Counted from the first letter of the stretch, positions 1 through 10,571 are shown. The stretch: DNA of 64,000 nt from Comamonadaceae bacterium PBBC1 (GCA_002256145.1 NKIP01000001.1:1-64000), one strand, 5' to 3'. The notes: a model not told the origin generated them from the sequence alone. Numbers and translations are program-made.

Positions 1-42
1 CCCTGCAAGCGATTGAGCCTTGCAGAGCACGCACCGAGCCTG

Positions 43-156
43 ATCGCCAGCAGGGCTGGCTCCTACAAAAAAGCCGGGGGCTCATCGCCAGCAGGGCTGG
101 CTCCTACAAAAAAGCCGGGGCTCATCGGCAGCAGGGCTGGCTCCTAGAAAAAGCCG
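43..156. repeat. REP-like direct repeats (3 copies)
   Basis: Three head-to-tail copies of a unit of about 40 bp begin near 43, 84 and 124. Each holds the short inverted repeat GCCAGC-AGG-GCTGGC followed by TCCTA and a run of A. The third copy is slightly diverged. Such palindromic units resemble REP elements mobilised by RAYT transposases; no RAYT gene is present in this window. They lie upstream of the protease gene and carry no coding potential that I can see. Confidence 0.7.
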
Positions 157-199
157 AATCACCATCGTCTGCTAAGGATCCGCTGTACGAGTTAGGCTA

Positions 200-751
200 A
201 TGACTTTTCAAACCAAAGCGACAACCCTGCGGAAACCGATGCCCAACCCGATTCAAAAAACTGCCCAATTGGGTGCCTTGGCCATTGCCGCCGTATGGTT
301 GGCGGTAGCCGGGGTGTTGTATCTGGTGTTTGACCGCATCGAGCAAAACCGCCTGGCCAGCCTCAAGCCGTATGCGCTCAGTTCGGGCGATCTGGTCATT
401 CCGCGACAGCGGGATGGGCATTTTCATGTCGAGGGCGAAATCAACCGACAGCCGGTCCGTTTTTTGGTTGACACCGGTGCCAGCCATGTGAGCGTGAGCC
501 AGGCGCTGGCGGAACAAGCCCGGTTGCCATCGGGCCAAGACATCACGCTGCACACGGCCAATGGCCAGCGCCCCGGTCAGCTGGTGCGCAACGTGCCTGT
601 GCGGGCAGGCCATTTGGTGATCAACAATGCCTTGGTGACGGTGGGGTTGAGCGGTCTGAGCATGGAACAAGCGCTGCTCGGACAGTCGTTTTTGAAGCAC
701 TTTGATGTGGAAATCCGCCGAGACGAGATGGTGCTGCGCCAAAGGCCCTGA
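200..751 (+). CDS. Retropepsin-like aspartic protease, membrane-anchored
   Basis: This 183-aa protein has a basic N-terminus, one hydrophobic segment at about residues 24-47 (membrane anchor or uncleaved signal) and a retropepsin-like domain. The catalytic motif FLVDTGASHVSVS is at about residues 92-104, and the C-terminal part has the LLGQSFL turn typical of the single-domain clan AA bacterial family (TIGR02281 type). Such proteins probably act as homodimers in the periplasm; no substrate can be named from sequence. A second in-frame ATG at 239 follows GGAAA and may be the true start. The gene converges on the proline-rich gene at 850-1332. Confidence 0.8.
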   Translation: MTFQTKATTLRKPMPNPIQKTAQLGALAIAAVWLAVAGVLYLVFDRIEQNRLASLKPYALSSGDLVIPRQRDGHFHVEGEINRQPVRFLVDTGASHVSVSQALAEQARLPSGQDITLHTANGQRPGQLVRNVPVRAGHLVINNALVTVGLSGLSMEQALLGQSFLKHFDVEIRRDEMVLRQRP

Positions 752-849
752 ACGGTCACATGGGCGTTGGCGAGATGGCACCGTTCATGGGCACTGAAGA
801 AGCACAAGCCCGCGGGAATTGACACCCCTGACTTGATCGGCCCGGCCCC

Positions 850-1332
850 TCACCGACGCCACGGCTCGCGCTCGTCACCTCGGCCATGCCCACGATCAAC
901 CTCGCGACGATCACGCCCGTGCCTGGCATCGCCATGCCCCCCCTGCGCCCCTTGATCCGCATGACTACCCGAACGCCATTGAGGGGCTGGCTGGTATGCA
1001 GGACTGCCGTGCACGGGTGGCCGGTACAGCACTTGCGGGGGTGCGGGCTGGTAAATCACACGGGGCGGCGCGGGCTGGTACACCACCCTGGGTGGTGGAG
1101 GCGGAAAATAAACAGGTCGGGGTGGCGGCAATATGACCGTGGGCGCGGGTACATGCGCATGGGCATGGCCGTAAACTTGGCCATAAACCGGTGGATAAAC
1201 CGCACGAGAGGACACCACCACCTGCGGCTCCATGACGAGCGGGTGTGCACAACCCACCTGCGCCAAGCCCATGGCCAAACTGCCCCACACCACCAGCCTG
1301 CGGCCCCACATGCTGAACAAATGATTGGACAT
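850..1332 (-). CDS. Proline-rich envelope/lipoprotein-like protein
   Basis: This 160-aa protein starts at ATG 1332, chosen because GGAG lies about 8 bases upstream on this strand. A hydrophobic N-terminal segment is followed by a VGC/A junction that could be a weak lipobox. Then comes a long Pro/Tyr/His-rich stretch with repeated Q-P-A-P-P and P-P-P-P blocks, and a charged His/Arg/Asp tail. The composition suggests an exported, extended, surface or periplasmic protein. I do not recognise a named family. It is divergent from glnS, with a shared intergenic promoter region at 1333-1486. Confidence 0.55.
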   Translation of the reverse strand: MSNHLFSMWGRRLVVWGSLAMGLAQVGCAHPLVMEPQVVVSSRAVYPPVYGQVYGHAHAHVPAPTVILPPPRPVYFPPPPPRVVYQPAPPRVIYQPAPPQVLYRPPVHGSPAYQPAPQWRSGSHADQGAQGGHGDARHGRDRREVDRGHGRGDEREPWRR

Positions 1333-1486
1333 GCGAATTTCTCCAAAAATGAGGACGCAACCCTTGCGCCCGCACATTTAGCGTTTCAAGTAGCCTGTCG
1401 GTGCACAGCAAGCGGTTGGCAATCGTGTCGAATCGTAAGTGGACGCCCAAGGGAATGCGCATTGGCAAGCCCTAAAATCAATCGCT

Positions 1487-3325
1487 ATGAACGCCCCCAC
1501 CCCCAAAACCCCTGATTCCAATACCGCCGCTGAACACAAAGTCAGCAATTTTCTGCGCCAAATCATCGAAAACGACCTGGACAAAGGCACCTACGCCAGC
1601 CGCCGCTGGGCGGGCAGCCCCGGCGACGCCGCGCACCACGCTGCAGGCCAGAGTGACCCGGCCAAGATCCGCACCCGCTTTCCGCCCGAGCCCAACGGCT
1701 ATTTGCATGTGGGCCACGCCAAAAGCATCTGCATCAACTTCGGGCTGGCCAAGGAATACGGCGGCGTGTGCCACCTGCGCTTTGACGACACCAACCCTGA
1801 AAAAGAAGACACCGAATACGTCAACAGCATCATCGAAGCCGTGAAATGGCTCGGCTTTGACTGGGCGCAATTGAGCCAGGCCGCAGGCTCTGCCGCACCC
1901 TACCAAGCCAGCGACTACTTCGACTTCATGTACCGCGCAGCCGAAGCGCTGATCGAAGCCGGTCACGCCTATGTGGACGAGCAAAGCGCGGAAGACATGC
2001 GCGCTAACCGGGGCGACTTTGGCAAGCCCGGTGTGGACAGTCCCTTCCGCACCCGCACCGTGGCAGAAAACCTGACGCGATTCCGTGAAATGCGCGATGG
2101 CCAACTGGCCGACGGCGCCGCCGTGCTGCGGGCCAAGATCGACATGGCTTCGCCCAACATCAATATGCGCGACCCGGCCATCTACCGCATCCGCCGCGCC
2201 ACCCACCACCACACGGGCGACACCTGGTGCATCTACCCGATGTACACCTTTGCCCACCCCATCGAAGATGCGCTGGAGCAAATCACCCACAGCCTGTGCA
2301 CGCTGGAGTTTGAAGACCAGCGCCCGTTTTACGACTGGCTGATGGAGCGCCTTTGCGAGTGCAAGCTGCTGGCCGCGCCCAGCCCCAAACAATACGAATT
2401 TGCCCGCCTGAACCTGACCTATGTCATCACCAGCAAACGCAAGCTGGCGCAACTGGTCAATGAAGGCAAAGTCAGCGGCTGGGACGACCCGCGCATGCCG
2501 ACCATCGTGGGCCTGCGCCGCCGGGGCTACACGCCCGAAAGCCTGCGCCTGTTTGCCGACCGCATTGGCGTGACCAAAAGCGACAGCTGGATCGACTACA
2601 GCACCCTTGAGGGCTGCCTGCGCGAAGACCTGGAAAACAAAGCCCACCGCGGCATGGCCGTGCTCGACCCCGTCAAACTGGTGCTGACCAACTGGGCCGA
2701 GGCCTTTGGCAGCGGCGTCTATACCGAAGCCTGCACCCAACCCGCCCTGCCCCACAGCGCAGTGGCCGAGGGCCAAACGCCCCCAGCGGACCGCGTGTTC
2801 AAAATCGGCAAAGAAGTGTGGATCGAGCGCGAAGACTTTGAAGAAGTGCCGCCCAAGGGCTACAAACGCTTGTTCCCCGGCAACGTGGTGCGCCTGAAGG
2901 GCGGCTACGTGATCGAATGCACGGGCTGCGCACGCGACGCGGCGGGCAAAGTGACCGAAGTGCACGCCAAAGTGATCCCCGGCACCAAGAGCGGCACGCC
3001 CGGCGCCGACAGCGTCAAAGCCAAAGCCGCCATCACCTGGGTGAGCGTGGCCGACGGCGTGCAAGCCGAAGTGCGCCTTTACGACCGCCTGTTTGCCGAA
3101 GCGCACCCCGATGCGGGCGGCAAAGACTTCTTGCAAAGCCTCAACCCGGACAGCTTGAAGGTCGTCACCGCCTACGTGGAGCCATCATTGGCCGGGGCGC
3201 AGCCGGACCAGAAGTTTCAGTTTGAGCGCTTTGGGTACTTTGTGGCGGATCGCCTGGATCATGTGGCGGGAGCCAAGCCGGTGTTCAACCGGGTGACGGG
3301 GTTGAAGGATTCTTGGGGAAAGTGA
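1487..3325 (+). CDS. glnS: Glutamine--tRNA ligase
   Basis: This is glutaminyl-tRNA synthetase (EC 6.1.1.18), charging tRNA-Gln with glutamine in the cytoplasm; class Ic synthetase. The class I HIGH-like motif appears as PNGYLHVGHAKS at residues 69-80 and the KMSKS-like loop as ITSKRKL near residue 316. Length (612 aa) suits the beta/gammaproteobacterial enzyme. The ATG at 1487 is preferred over an upstream in-frame codon at 1439 because residues after it match the usual family start. An insertion of about 20 residues (Gly/Ala/His-rich) precedes the catalytic core. It is a housekeeping gene and marks the native chromosomal flank of the foreign helicase pair downstream. Confidence 0.97.
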   Translation: MNAPTPKTPDSNTAAEHKVSNFLRQIIENDLDKGTYASRRWAGSPGDAAHHAAGQSDPAKIRTRFPPEPNGYLHVGHAKSICINFGLAKEYGGVCHLRFDDTNPEKEDTEYVNSIIEAVKWLGFDWAQLSQAAGSAAPYQASDYFDFMYRAAEALIEAGHAYVDEQSAEDMRANRGDFGKPGVDSPFRTRTVAENLTRFREMRDGQLADGAAVLRAKIDMASPNINMRDPAIYRIRRATHHHTGDTWCIYPMYTFAHPIEDALEQITHSLCTLEFEDQRPFYDWLMERLCECKLLAAPSPKQYEFARLNLTYVITSKRKLAQLVNEGKVSGWDDPRMPTIVGLRRRGYTPESLRLFADRIGVTKSDSWIDYSTLEGCLREDLENKAHRGMAVLDPVKLVLTNWAEAFGSGVYTEACTQPALPHSAVAEGQTPPADRVFKIGKEVWIEREDFEEVPPKGYKRLFPGNVVRLKGGYVIECTGCARDAAGKVTEVHAKVIPGTKSGTPGADSVKAKAAITWVSVADGVQAEVRLYDRLFAEAHPDAGGKDFLQSLNPDSLKVVTAYVEPSLAGAQPDQKFQFERFGYFVADRLDHVAGAKPVFNRVTGLKDSWGK

Positions 3326-3437
3326 ATAAATAACTTTGGCCCTCAAATTGATTTTTCACAGCCAATTCAAACCGCAAATTATTATTTCTGCGCGATAGAC
3401 TCAAATAAAACCCCAAAACAACTTAACGGAATAAGAA

Positions 3438-5450
3438 ATGAGCAGCTTCTTTTATTTACAAGTTGAAAAAAATCAAAAAAATCACAGAATCATTGATTCG
3501 GTATCAGAGTACTGCGAAAAAAATAAGATCCAAGCATACCTAATCGATCACCCACTTGGTGATACCAAGTATTCATACGATTATAAAGATGCGTTAGTCT
3601 TACTTATTCCCAAGCACAAAATAACCTTCATCACATTCAGCGAGGATAATCTAAAATTCGAGGACTATGTAGATGACTTTATTGAAGATCTCGGATCGAT
3701 CTCTGACAAATACCGTTATAAGAATTCAATCGGCAGACCAAAAAGCTGGCGAGAAGAGCTAACAAAATCAATCTCTCACGAAAATATAACAAACTTTGAT
3801 GATTTTCTAGATTCGATAAAAATCAACAACCCGACAAAGCAACGGGTTTGCGAACTCCTAATATCTTTGCTAACAGGTAGTATTAATGATATTGACAAGG
3901 TGGGCGTAGAGATACCAACAACACTCCTGGATCAGGTAAAACAGAAAATTCTTCTTTTTGATGGAGATCAGACTCGTTTTGTATATCAACAGCCCACAAA
4001 AGCTAAAGTCATTATTCAAGGACTCTCCGGAGCAGGGAAAACAGAACTACTCCTCCATAAGTTAAAAGAAATCTATTTGGCATTCCCTGAATGCAAGATT
4101 GCATTCACTTGTCATAACAAAATTCTAGCTGATAGTCTCAGAAGGAGAATTCCGGAGTTTTTCGACTTCATGAAGGTAGAACAACAAATTCAGTGGGATG
4201 AACGCCTTTGGTGCACCCATGCATGGGGCTCTCTTTCTGATCCAAACTCTGGAATTTATAGATTCATATGCGAAAAATACCAAATTCCATTTGAGCGCTA
4301 TAGTCGCTACATGTCATTTGATCAGGCATGTAAACTAGCTCTTGCACACCTCGAGAAGACTCCGCCGAAAGAACCCGCTTTCGACTTTTGTTTAATTGAT
4401 GAAAGTCAGGATTTTCCCACTTCATTCTTTGATCTATGCAAGAAAGTAACTAACTCCACCCTATATATTGCAGGTGATGTCTTTCAAAGTATTTTTGATG
4501 AGAACATCACCTTTTCAATTGAGCCAGATTACCTCCTGACGAAATGCTATCGAACTGACCCAAAGACATTAATGTTCGCCCACTCTCTTGGAATGGGTTT
4601 ATTCGAGCCCAAAAAGCTTCGTTGGCTTGAAGATCGTGAATGGGCAGCTTGCGGCTACATAGTTAAAAAGGATGAGGCGAATGGCACCTACGAACTTAGT
4701 CGGGAACCTCTCCGCAGGTTTGAAGACATCGATCGCAAAGATTTTCCAAGTGTCATAATTTCCAAAACAAGTGATCCGTTCATCCAAGGGGCTTCGGATC
4801 AAATCCTCTACTGCATCAACCAAATCAGACGGGAAAATCCAACTGTCACACCTGACGATATAGGCGTTATATTATTAGACTCAAACGACACAGCATTTTC
4901 ACTTGGAAGCATGCTCGAAGTTCGAGTTCCTCGCGAAATCGGCTGGAAAGTTAACGTTGCTTACGAAACCAAGAAAAAAATAAAAAATCATCTTTTTGTA
5001 AGCAATAAAAACAACGTGAAGGGGTTAGAGTTTCCATTTGTAATTTGCGTAACCAGCCAGATTAGAAGCAGCTACTCCTATCGCAATGCCGTCTATATGA
5101 CTTTAACCCGCTCCTTTATTCAAACATATTTTGTTGTATCGGATAACAACAACCTCAAAGAACTTCCATCAATTGAAGCCGGACTAGCAGAAATTAATAA
5201 GAGTGGCCAAATCCATGTTCAGGCACCTACAGGTGATGAAAAACAGAGGATTAGTGCCACGATCAAGTACTCTGCAGATTCTGAATCGTTCTACGATATG
5301 GCTCACCGAATATTTGAAGATTTAAATATTCTCCCAATTTACCGTGATAACCTCTTGGACGTTGCAAAGAAAGTCTTCGCTGAAGATTTTGAGTACGAAC
5401 GATTACACGAGGTTATTTGCTTTAACTACAAAGCGATGAGCGAGGATTAA
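3438..5450 (+). CDS. UvrD-like SF1 helicase of an AT-rich two-gene unit
   Basis: This 670-aa protein has a full set of superfamily 1A helicase motifs: Walker A GLSGAGKT (195-202), Walker B LIDESQDF (319-326), motif III AGDVFQSIF (345-353), motif IV CYRTDPKT (370-377), a motif V-like KGLEFPFVICV near 520 and a motif VI-like TLTRSFIQTYFV near 554. The first 190 residues do not resemble a domain I know. Base composition is far more AT-rich than its neighbours, and codon use is foreign. The next gene starts one base after its stop, so the two are translationally coupled. Similar stand-alone helicases partner with effectors in anti-phage systems, so a defence role is inferred from that and from the adjoining restriction operon. 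Confidence 0.75.
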   Translation: MSSFFYLQVEKNQKNHRIIDSVSEYCEKNKIQAYLIDHPLGDTKYSYDYKDALVLLIPKHKITFITFSEDNLKFEDYVDDFIEDLGSISDKYRYKNSIGRPKSWREELTKSISHENITNFDDFLDSIKINNPTKQRVCELLISLLTGSINDIDKVGVEIPTTLLDQVKQKILLFDGDQTRFVYQQPTKAKVIIQGLSGAGKTELLLHKLKEIYLAFPECKIAFTCHNKILADSLRRRIPEFFDFMKVEQQIQWDERLWCTHAWGSLSDPNSGIYRFICEKYQIPFERYSRYMSFDQACKLALAHLEKTPPKEPAFDFCLIDESQDFPTSFFDLCKKVTNSTLYIAGDVFQSIFDENITFSIEPDYLLTKCYRTDPKTLMFAHSLGMGLFEPKKLRWLEDREWAACGYIVKKDEANGTYELSREPLRRFEDIDRKDFPSVIISKTSDPFIQGASDQILYCINQIRRENPTVTPDDIGVILLDSNDTAFSLGSMLEVRVPREIGWKVNVAYETKKKIKNHLFVSNKNNVKGLEFPFVICVTSQIRSSYSYRNAVYMTLTRSFIQTYFVVSDNNNLKELPSIEAGLAEINKSGQIHVQAPTGDEKQRISATIKYSADSESFYDMAHRIFEDLNILPIYRDNLLDVAKKVFAEDFEYERLHEVICFNYKAMSED

Positions 5451-5451
5451 C

Positions 5452-6081
5452 GTGAAACGCTTTACGTTTCAAATTGATGCCCACCAAGCACAATGGATGC
5501 TCGAACCAATTAGGTCAAAAAAAGATATCATCCATTTACTAATGCAATCAATAAAAATAATGCTACTTCCCAAAATTACCACACCAGGGGTAGCTGGAGA
5601 AATGATCCTTCAAGTTGCAAAAATGAATCGACTAATTTTTTCTTTTGACAAGAAAATATTCTCGATAAATTTCCCTTACACAACTATAGAAAATAGTAAT
5701 GGATTAATTTTTAAATCAAACCACCACCCGAAAATTGACATTAAAGTAGCTACAGAGGTTCTATCAATAATCAAGAAAAATGAAAAATTCGATAACAAAG
5801 AAATTTTGCATTTTGCTGACCCTATATCCGATTGCTGTCTGTACGATGATGATTTTTGGAGTTTATTCCGAGAACTTCTGATGTTTGAAGATGGCTATAT
5901 AAGATACGATCATGACGAAAACAGAAGCAACGGCAATCTACATCCGCTTCATCATTTCGACGTTTTTTATTCAAGCGGTAGCACGTTCAAACTAGGGACA
6001 CCCAAAGGTATTACCCAGGAGCAATTTGTAGACGTTATTGATCTGAATACCAACTGTCACTTCGTCTCACCAAAAATCTAA
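5452..6081 (+). CDS. Unknown 209-aa partner of the SF1 helicase
   Basis: It starts at GTG 5452, one base after the helicase stop, and shares the same strongly AT-rich composition. The protein is soluble, mixed alpha/beta by eye, with no signal peptide or membrane segment. It has an acidic/aromatic central stretch (DDDFWSLFRELLMFEDGY near 138-155) and a His-rich LHPLHHFD segment near 180. I recognise no family or catalytic motif. The tight coupling suggests a dedicated partner of the helicase, possibly an effector, sensor or antitoxin-like subunit. The bases between its stop and the hsdR stop (6082-6243) show no gene. Confidence 0.6.
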   Translation: MKRFTFQIDAHQAQWMLEPIRSKKDIIHLLMQSIKIMLLPKITTPGVAGEMILQVAKMNRLIFSFDKKIFSINFPYTTIENSNGLIFKSNHHPKIDIKVATEVLSIIKKNEKFDNKEILHFADPISDCCLYDDDFWSLFRELLMFEDGYIRYDHDENRSNGNLHPLHHFDVFYSSGSTFKLGTPKGITQEQFVDVIDLNTNCHFVSPKI

Positions 6082-6243
6082 AGAGAGTGCTGCGCCAAGT
6101 CTGGCCTTTTACCTACCGACACACACAAGCACTCGGAACATGAAATTTTCACGGATTGAACGGACCCTCGGTGAGATGGCCTTCGCACCACCAGCTAGCC
6201 TCTACACCGGCACGCACAGAAAGCTGTTTAAAACTGCGGCAGG

Positions 6244-9200
6244 CTATCCAATCGCCCCCCCAACCCCCTTAAATTTCTCCACAAACGCAGCCACTTTTTG
6301 AAACACGGTCTGCTTTTTGGTCAGGTACAGCGGGTTCAGGGGGCTCATTTTGGGGAGCATGGCGTTGAGTTCAGTGCCGTTGTCGCTGGCGTATTCGCGC
6401 TTCAGTGAATGAACGATGTAGCGCTTGGCGGCGTCGGCGTTCAGGTTTTCTGAGCTGATCAGCTCTTGCGCTTCGCGCAGCTGTTCGGCTTGCGCGAAGG
6501 TGAAGAAGGCTTCGATCACGCTGGCTTTGTCGTCGAACTGGCTCAGGTCGGTCTGGTTGATGAAGTCCACCAACAAACTCTCTTTGGCACGGTTGCCCAA
6601 GCTGGCGCGGATGGCGCGGCGCACCTCTTCCACCAAGGCGGCTTTGGTCTTGACCTTTTTGTTGTTGTCAAAAATCAGCTCAAGGATGTAGTCCAGGTTG
6701 ATCTCTTGCGACTTGAGCAAATCCACCTCAAACACCACATCGTCCCAATCCACGCTGGACTGCTCTGGCACCCCGCCCTCACGTTGGCGGCGCAGCCAAT
6801 CGCGGATGTCGTTATAGGCCGATCGGTAATCCTGAATCGCCCGCTCACTGGGTATCTGCACGCTTTGCATGGCCGCAAACTCGGCATCGGTCAGCCCATG
6901 CTGCGCCTTGAAGGCCTCGACCGCTGCCGTGTCGCGCACGTCCAGGCTTTGCGCGGCGCGCAGGCTGGCGAATTCATCAAAGTTTTGCAGCACGTTTTCA
7001 ATGCGCAGATACTCGCCAAACACTTTGGCAAAGGCTTTTTTGTCGGCCTCTTTCTCGATGGCCGACGGGTCAGGAAAGCGCTGCTCCAGTTCAGCCACCA
7101 CTTCCACAAAACCCCGCCGCGCCTCACCCGTCACCACGTCGGTGAAGCCTTCCATGTATTCCTTGTAGCTTTTCTCCAGCACCACGTTTTTGGTGTTCTT
7201 GTCACCAAACAGGGTGATGGCGTCCACCGTGGCTTTTTCCAGATCACGGAAGGTCACGATGTTGCCAAAGGTCTTGGTGGCGTCAAAGATACGGTTGGTC
7301 CGCGAAAACGCCTGAATCAGGCCATGGAAGCGCAGGTTTTTGTCCACAAACAAGGTGTTGAGTCTGGGGGCATCAAAACCTGTGAGGAACATGCCCACCA
7401 CGATCAGCAAGTCAATTTCACCCGCCTTGACCTGCTTGGCCAGATCACGGTAGTAGTTTTGAAACCCATTGCTGTCCACGTTGAAGCTGGTCTTGAAGTG
7501 CGCGTTGTAGTCGGCAATGGCGGCGGTCAAAAACTCTTTGGCGCTGCTGTTCAGGGCCGACACTTCCAAGCTCTCGTCTTGAATGTCGCCAATGGCTTCT
7601 TGCTCTTCATTGGCGGCGAACGAAAAAATGGTGGCCACACGCAAAGGCTTTTCGGCGTCCTTTTGCAGGTCTTTGAACGTCTCGTAATACAGCTTGGCCG
7701 CGTCCACGCTGCTGACGGCAAACATGGCGTTGAAGCCTTTACCCGCCTGTGAAGCGCCCGGCTGCAGGCGGTGCGTTTTGCGACGGAAGTTGGTCAGGAT
7801 GTACTGCGAGATTTCTTCAATCCGCTTGGGGTGCAGCAGCGCCTGTTTGTTCTCGGCGGCGCTCAGTTTCTTTTCGTCTTGTTCGGCTTCAATGGCCTTG
7901 AACTGGGGGCGCACGTCGTTGTAGTCCACCTTGAACTTGAGCACCTTCTCGTCGCGGATGGCGTCGGTGATCACATACGAATGCAGTTCGCTGCCAAACA
8001 CGCTGGCGGTGGTCTCTGCGCCCAAGGCGTTTTCCGGGAAGATGGGCGTGCCCGTGAAGCCAAACTGATAGAACTTCTTGAACTTTTTCTTCAGGTTCTT
8101 CTGCGCTTCGCCAAACTGGCTGCGGTGGCATTCGTCAAAAATGAACACCACTTGCTTGCCATAAATGGCCAGGTCGGCCTCGGTGCGCATCAGGTTGTTG
8201 AGCTTCTGGATGGTGGTGACGATGATCTTGTTATCGTCCTTCTCCAGGTTGCGCTTGAGCCCTGCCGTGCTGTCTGAGCCGTTCACGCTGTCGGGCGAAA
8301 AGCGCTGGTATTCCTTCATGGTCTGGTAGTCCAGATCCTTGCGGTCCACCACAAAAAACACCTTGTCCACAAAACCCAGCTCGGTGGCCAGGCGTGCCGC
8401 CTTGAAGCTGGTCAGCGTTTTGCCCGACCCGGTGGTGTGCCATATGAAGCCACCGCCCTCCAGCTTGCTCCAGCTCTTGGCCTGATAGGCGCTGTTGAGC
8501 TTCCACAAAATGCGCTCAATGGCAGCAATCTGGTAAGGGCGCATCACCAGCAGCGTGTTGCTGGTGTCAAAAACCGAATAACGCAGCAGCACCTTGAGCA
8601 GCGTGTCTTTTTGAAAGAAGGTGGCCGTGAAGTCCTTCAGGTCTTTGATGAGGCTGTTGTCCGCCTTCGCCCAGTTCATGGTGAAGTCGTAGCTGTTTTT
8701 GTTGCGCTGCGTGGTGTTGGCAAAGTAACGGCTGTCGGTGCCATTGGAAATCACAAACAACTGCAAATACTTGAACAGCGAGTTCGCGCTGTTGAAGCTC
8801 TCTTTGCTGTAGCGGTGCACCTGGTTGAAGGCCTCGCGAATGGCCACGCCGCGCTTCTTCAATTCCACCTGCACCAGCGGCAAACCGTTGACCAAAATCG
8901 TCACGTCATAGCGGTTGGCCTGGGTGCCCGTTTGCTCAAACTGCTTGATGACCTGCACCTTGTTGCGTGCAACGTGCTTTTTGTCCAGCAAATAGATGTT
9001 CTGGATGCGCCCATCGTCAAACACAAAGTCATGGATGTAGTCGTCGTGCACCTTGCGGGTCTTTTCGACGATGCCATCGCTGGGCTTATCCAGCCAGCTC
9101 TCTACAAAGCGCTGCCACTCCGCATCGGCAAACTGCACGGCATTGAGCGCTTGCAGCTGCACGCGCACATTGGCCAGCAAAGCCTCGGGCGTGTTCAGCC

Positions 9201-9357
9201 CTGGCGCGTATTCGTAGCCTTGGTTGACCAAGTCCTGAATCAGCTCGCGCTCCAGCTCGCTCTCGCTCTGGTAGCTGTCGTTGACTTGCCAATCTTTTTT
9301 GTACTGGTCCAAAACAATGAAGTTTTTGGACTCGGCAATGGTTTTGTAATCAATCAT
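6244..9357 (-). CDS. hsdR: Type I restriction enzyme, R subunit
   Basis: This 1037-aa subunit translocates and cuts DNA in the HsdR2M2S complex. It has an N-terminal PD-(D/E)XK nuclease with D151 and the E-x-K pair E165/K167 in [10 protein letters not shown], then Walker A TTGSGKT (308-314), a DEAH-box variant DECH near 405 and the SF2 helicase C motif FSRTNR followed by a C-terminal subunit-binding region. All catalytic residues I can check are present. It is the last gene of the operon and its ATG overlaps the preceding DUF1016 gene by 8 bases. Confidence 0.95.
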   Translation of the reverse strand: MIDYKTIAESKNFIVLDQYKKDWQVNDSYQSESELERELIQDLVNQGYEYAPGLNTPEALLANVRVQLQALNAVQFADAEWQRFVESWLDKPSDGIVEKTRKVHDDYIHDFVFDDGRIQNIYLLDKKHVARNKVQVIKQFEQTGTQANRYDVTILVNGLPLVQVELKKRGVAIREAFNQVHRYSKESFNSANSLFKYLQLFVISNGTDSRYFANTTQRNKNSYDFTMNWAKADNSLIKDLKDFTATFFQKDTLLKVLLRYSVFDTSNTLLVMRPYQIAAIERILWKLNSAYQAKSWSKLEGGGFIWHTTGSGKTLTSFKAARLATELGFVDKVFFVVDRKDLDYQTMKEYQRFSPDSVNGSDSTAGLKRNLEKDDNKIIVTTIQKLNNLMRTEADLAIYGKQVVFIFDECHRSQFGEAQKNLKKKFKKFYQFGFTGTPIFPENALGAETTASVFGSELHSYVITDAIRDEKVLKFKVDYNDVRPQFKAIEAEQDEKKLSAAENKQALLHPKRIEEISQYILTNFRRKTHRLQPGASQAGKGFNAMFAVSSVDAAKLYYETFKDLQKDAEKPLRVATIFSFAANEEQEAIGDIQDESLEVSALNSSAKEFLTAAIADYNAHFKTSFNVDSNGFQNYYRDLAKQVKAGEIDLLIVVGMFLTGFDAPRLNTLFVDKNLRFHGLIQAFSRTNRIFDATKTFGNIVTFRDLEKATVDAITLFGDKNTKNVVLEKSYKEYMEGFTDVVTGEARRGFVEVVAELEQRFPDPSAIEKEADKKAFAKVFGEYLRIENVLQNFDEFASLRAAQSLDVRDTAAVEAFKAQHGLTDAEFAAMQSVQIPSERAIQDYRSAYNDIRDWLRRQREGGVPEQSSVDWDDVVFEVDLLKSQEINLDYILELIFDNNKKVKTKAALVEEVRRAIRASLGNRAKESLLVDFINQTDLSQFDDKASVIEAFFTFAQAEQLREAQELISSENLNADAAKRYIVHSLKREYASDNGTELNAMLPKMSPLNPLYLTKKQTVFQKVAAFVEKFKGVGGAIG

Positions 9358-10399
9358 TCAAATTGCTCTTTTCGTTCTGAATCAACGCGGTCAGCTCGTC
9401 CTCAATTTCTTGCACGGTCGGTAACTGGGACTTCACCGACAAGGGTATGTCCTTGGTGATGAACGAGCTCACGCCCATCGGTTTATGGATGTCACGCAAG
9501 GCGTACTCCACATCCAATTTATCCTTGTCTTTGCACAGAATCAGGCCGATGCTTGGCTGGTCGCCAGCTTCGCGCAGCTGGTCATCAACCGCAGACAGAT
9601 AGAAATTGAGCTTGCCGATGTACTCGGGTTTGAACTCGCCCGCTTTTAACTCAATCACCACATAGCACTTCAGGCGTGCGTGATAGAACAGCAAATCCAG
9701 AAAGTAGTCCCTGCCATTCACCACCAAGGGGTACTGCCGCCCGAGAAAGGCAAAGCCCTTACCCAACTCCAACAAAAACCGGGTGATCTGAGCGACCAGC
9801 TGATTCTCTATATCCCGCTCAACCGCTTGGGGTGCGAGGGTCAAAAAATCAAACACATACGGATCTTTCAGGCTTTGCTGCACCAGCTCAGACTGGGGCG
9901 CAGGCAGGGTCTGGGCAAAGTTGCCCACCGCCTGGCCGGCACGTTCATGAAAGCGCTGCTCAATCTGCCACTCCAACACCGTGCGACTCCAGCCGTGCTC
10001 AGTGCAAGCCTGCGCGTACAGCAAAACCAACTCTACAGACTTGACCTTGGCAAGCAAGGTGCGCACATGCCCCCAAGGCATTTGTCCCACAGGCTGCGGG
10101 ACAACTTCAAACTGTGGGCTGAAAAAAGCATAAAACTGCCGCATGGCAAACAGGCTGGTGCGCGAAAAGCCCTTCATACCGGGATAGGAAGCCTGCAAGT
10201 CCTGCGCCATGTGCTCCACCACCGCCGAGCCCCACGCCCGTTCGCGCTGCCACGCCTCCAACTGGCGACCAATGTCCCAATACAGGCCCAGTAACTCCAC
10301 ATTCACCGCCAACACCGCACGGATTTGCGAAGTTTGAATGCGCTGCTTGATAGCTGCCAACGCCTGTCGGTAGTCGGTGTGGTGGGTAATTTCGCTCAT
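9350..10399 (-). CDS. PD-(D/E)XK nuclease-like DUF1016 (YhcG-type) protein
   Basis: This 349-aa protein has the usual DUF1016/YhcG architecture: an N-terminal helical winged-helix-like domain ([12 protein letters not shown]) and a C-terminal PD-(D/E)XK-like fold with FLDLLFYH and [10 protein letters not shown] supplying the Asp and E-x-K residues. Members are frequently embedded in type I restriction operons and can also occur alone; their role is not settled. Here it lies between hsdS and hsdR, overlapping hsdR by 8 bases, so it should be co-expressed with the restriction enzyme. Confidence 0.85.
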   Translation of the reverse strand: MSEITHHTDYRQALAAIKQRIQTSQIRAVLAVNVELLGLYWDIGRQLEAWQRERAWGSAVVEHMAQDLQASYPGMKGFSRTSLFAMRQFYAFFSPQFEVVPQPVGQMPWGHVRTLLAKVKSVELVLLYAQACTEHGWSRTVLEWQIEQRFHERAGQAVGNFAQTLPAPQSELVQQSLKDPYVFDFLTLAPQAVERDIENQLVAQITRFLLELGKGFAFLGRQYPLVVNGRDYFLDLLFYHARLKCYVVIELKAGEFKPEYIGKLNFYLSAVDDQLREAGDQPSIGLILCKDKDKLDVEYALRDIHKPMGVSSFITKDIPLSVKSQLPTVQEIEDELTALIQNEKSNLND

Positions 10400-10412
10400 G
10401 ACTTAAAACTCC

Positions 10413-10571
10413 TTACGACTGCCAGAAACCAGCGTTGCTTTTCAAGTGAATGTGCGTTGGGGTCAGCCAAATGGTTTCGTTGCTGAGCAGCACCTCCACC
10501 TTGATGCCCCCATTGGGCGCGGTGTAGAGCAGAAACTCGGGGGTTTGGTCGCGCGTGGTGAGCTTCTTCAT
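10413..10571 (-). pseudogene. RhuM-family N-terminal remnant
   Basis: A 52-codon reading frame starts at ATG 10571 and overlaps the BRO-N gene stop in an ATGA. Its first 37 residues (PEFLLYTAPNGG, VEVLLSNETIWLT) match the start of RhuM-family proteins (usually over 300 aa, also frequent in type I restriction loci). The remainder is out of family and ends at a stop before the DUF1016 gene. I infer that an RhuM-like gene once stood here, translationally coupled to the BRO-N gene, and was lost by deletion or replaced by the DUF1016 gene. Confidence 0.6.

Noticed and set aside
1478..3136. Long open frame on the minus strand opposite glnS (and similar long frames opposite hsdR, lldD and the Upf1-like helicase)
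   Set aside because: High GC and codon bias of the real genes make long antisense frames; their products are low-complexity and have no family signature or ribosome-binding site.
6466..7752. 428-codon plus-strand frame inside hsdR
   Set aside because: It lies fully opposite a well-supported hsdR gene and encodes a His/Val/Gly-rich product with no known motif.
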